Of a stretch of DNA of 64,000 bases, positions 63,611 to 64,000 are shown one piece after another. Below the pieces are notes generated by a model, which made no database searches, had not been told where the DNA came from, and saw only the letters and a program-made list of their open reading frames with translations. The position numbers and the translations under genes were made by a program. How positions within the stretch are numbered: position 1 is the stretch's first letter; each line of letters begins with the position of its first letter. Location of the stretch: contig NZ_CP133017.1 of NCBI RefSeq assembly GCF_030866765.1, forward strand, positions 15,001-79,000, written 5' to 3'. Source of the DNA: Paenibacillus silvisoli (lineage in GTDB: Bacteria; Bacillota; Bacilli; Paenibacillales; Paenibacillaceae).

Positions 63611-64000
63611 GTGCCGAACAAGAAACCGAACGCTAACTTAGCCTCTGACGAGAAGTCGAGTACAGATGATTGGCAAGTCTACCTGATTTCGCTGAAAGAG
63701 CGGACCTATCGGATCGAATGGCTGTCGTCGATGGCCGACCAGCAAATTATGCGCGAGCGGATTATGCCCATGCTTCAGCAGCATCGGCCGCGTTCGAGCG
63801 AAGAAATGAAGCTGATTTTACCGGTACCGAACATCGAAATCAAGACGCATGCGGAGAAGCATGCTTATTTGCTGCTAGGGTATGTTGGCATCACATTGGA
63901 GACGGCGGGCGTCGCCCATCCGGACGTGTTGTATGCCCCTTGCAAGTCGTTCAACTACCGGGGCATCGAAGAGCCAAGGGAGGAGTATGCCGAATTAGGG
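63611..64000 (+). CDS. Unidentified ORF, 5' part (cut by window end)
   Basis: From GTG 63611 the frame stays open to the window end (130 codons). GAGAGGAG (about 63592-63599) lies 11 bp upstream. The product begins with a polar segment (PNKKPNANLASDEKSS) and continues as a soluble-looking domain. Bacillus carries pabB here, but the visible residues do not resemble the usual anthranilate-synthase N-terminus, so no product is assigned. Confidence 0.6.
   Translation, partial: MPNKKPNANLASDEKSSTDDWQVYLISLKERTYRIEWLSSMADQQIMRERIMPMLQQHRPRSSEEMKLILPVPNIEIKTHAEKHAYLLLGYVGITLETAGVAHPDVLYAPCKSFNYRGIEEPREEYAELG

Noticed and set aside
63611..64000. pabB (aminodeoxychorismate synthase component I)
   Set aside because: Expected by gene order, but the visible 130 residues do not resemble its N-terminus, so the call was withheld.

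Overview
The window reads as the chromosomal sporulation/housekeeping block of a spore-forming Firmicute, most likely Paenibacillus or a close relative. The support is moderately high G+C, frequent TTG/GTG starts behind strong AGGAGG sites, and a gene order that follows the Bacillus subtilis csfB-yaaO-tmk ... ftsH-coaX-hslO-cysK region almost gene for gene. No transposase, phage gene, CRISPR array or tRNA was seen.

Layout. 1-1741: 3' half of a 23S rRNA and a 5S rRNA, with a membrane-protein gene converging on them. 2.5-10 kb: gin, yaaO, tmk, darA, yaaR, holB, ricT, yabA, trmN6, rsmI. 10.1-17.7 kb: abrB divergent from an HD-domain hydrolase, then tatD, a c-di-AMP riboswitch before yabE, rnmV, rsmA, yabG, veg. 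17.8-29.4 kb: sspF, ispE, purR, ridA, spoVG, glmU, ctc, pth, fin, mfd and a PrsA-type foldase. 29.5-38.9 kb: an accessory block (lactonase, urtABCDE, a second ABC importer) lying where spoVT would normally follow. 39-55.9 kb: spoVT, yabM, yabN, hbs, rqcP, yabP, yabQ, divIC, yabR, spoIIE, two tiny basic ORFs, yabS, yabT, tilS, hprT, ftsH. 56.2-64 kb: nadA, nadB, nadC, coaX, hslO, a foldase, cysK and the start of an unidentified gene.

The most interesting part is the nitrogen-scavenging block. Both ABC operons carry two exact GlnR/TnrA boxes (TGTNA-N7-TNACA). In the second operon one box is centred about 51 bp upstream of the predicted start of transcription and the other lies just downstream of it. 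The leader is then a ykkC/guanidine-I riboswitch whose 3' edge overlaps an intrinsic terminator. This predicts a guanidine(-like) importer made only when nitrogen is limiting and the ligand is present, next to a urea importer under the same nitrogen control. The operon may end with an undescribed 41-residue ORF.

Other regulation readable in the DNA: five perfect Spo0A boxes between abrB and the HD gene; a Spo0A-class spoIIE promoter with a 22-bp spacer; sigma-F/G, sigma-K and sigma-H candidate promoters before gin, sspF, spoVT, yabG, spoVG and hbs; tandem consensus promoters before veg; and a PurBox before purR. Unexplained structure includes a 183-bp inverted repeat built from four copies of a 12-bp unit, a long hairpin before rnmV, two tandem Arg-rich small ORFs with a shared C-terminus after spoIIE, a Gln-rich tail on SspF and a Gln/Glu repeat inside YabM.
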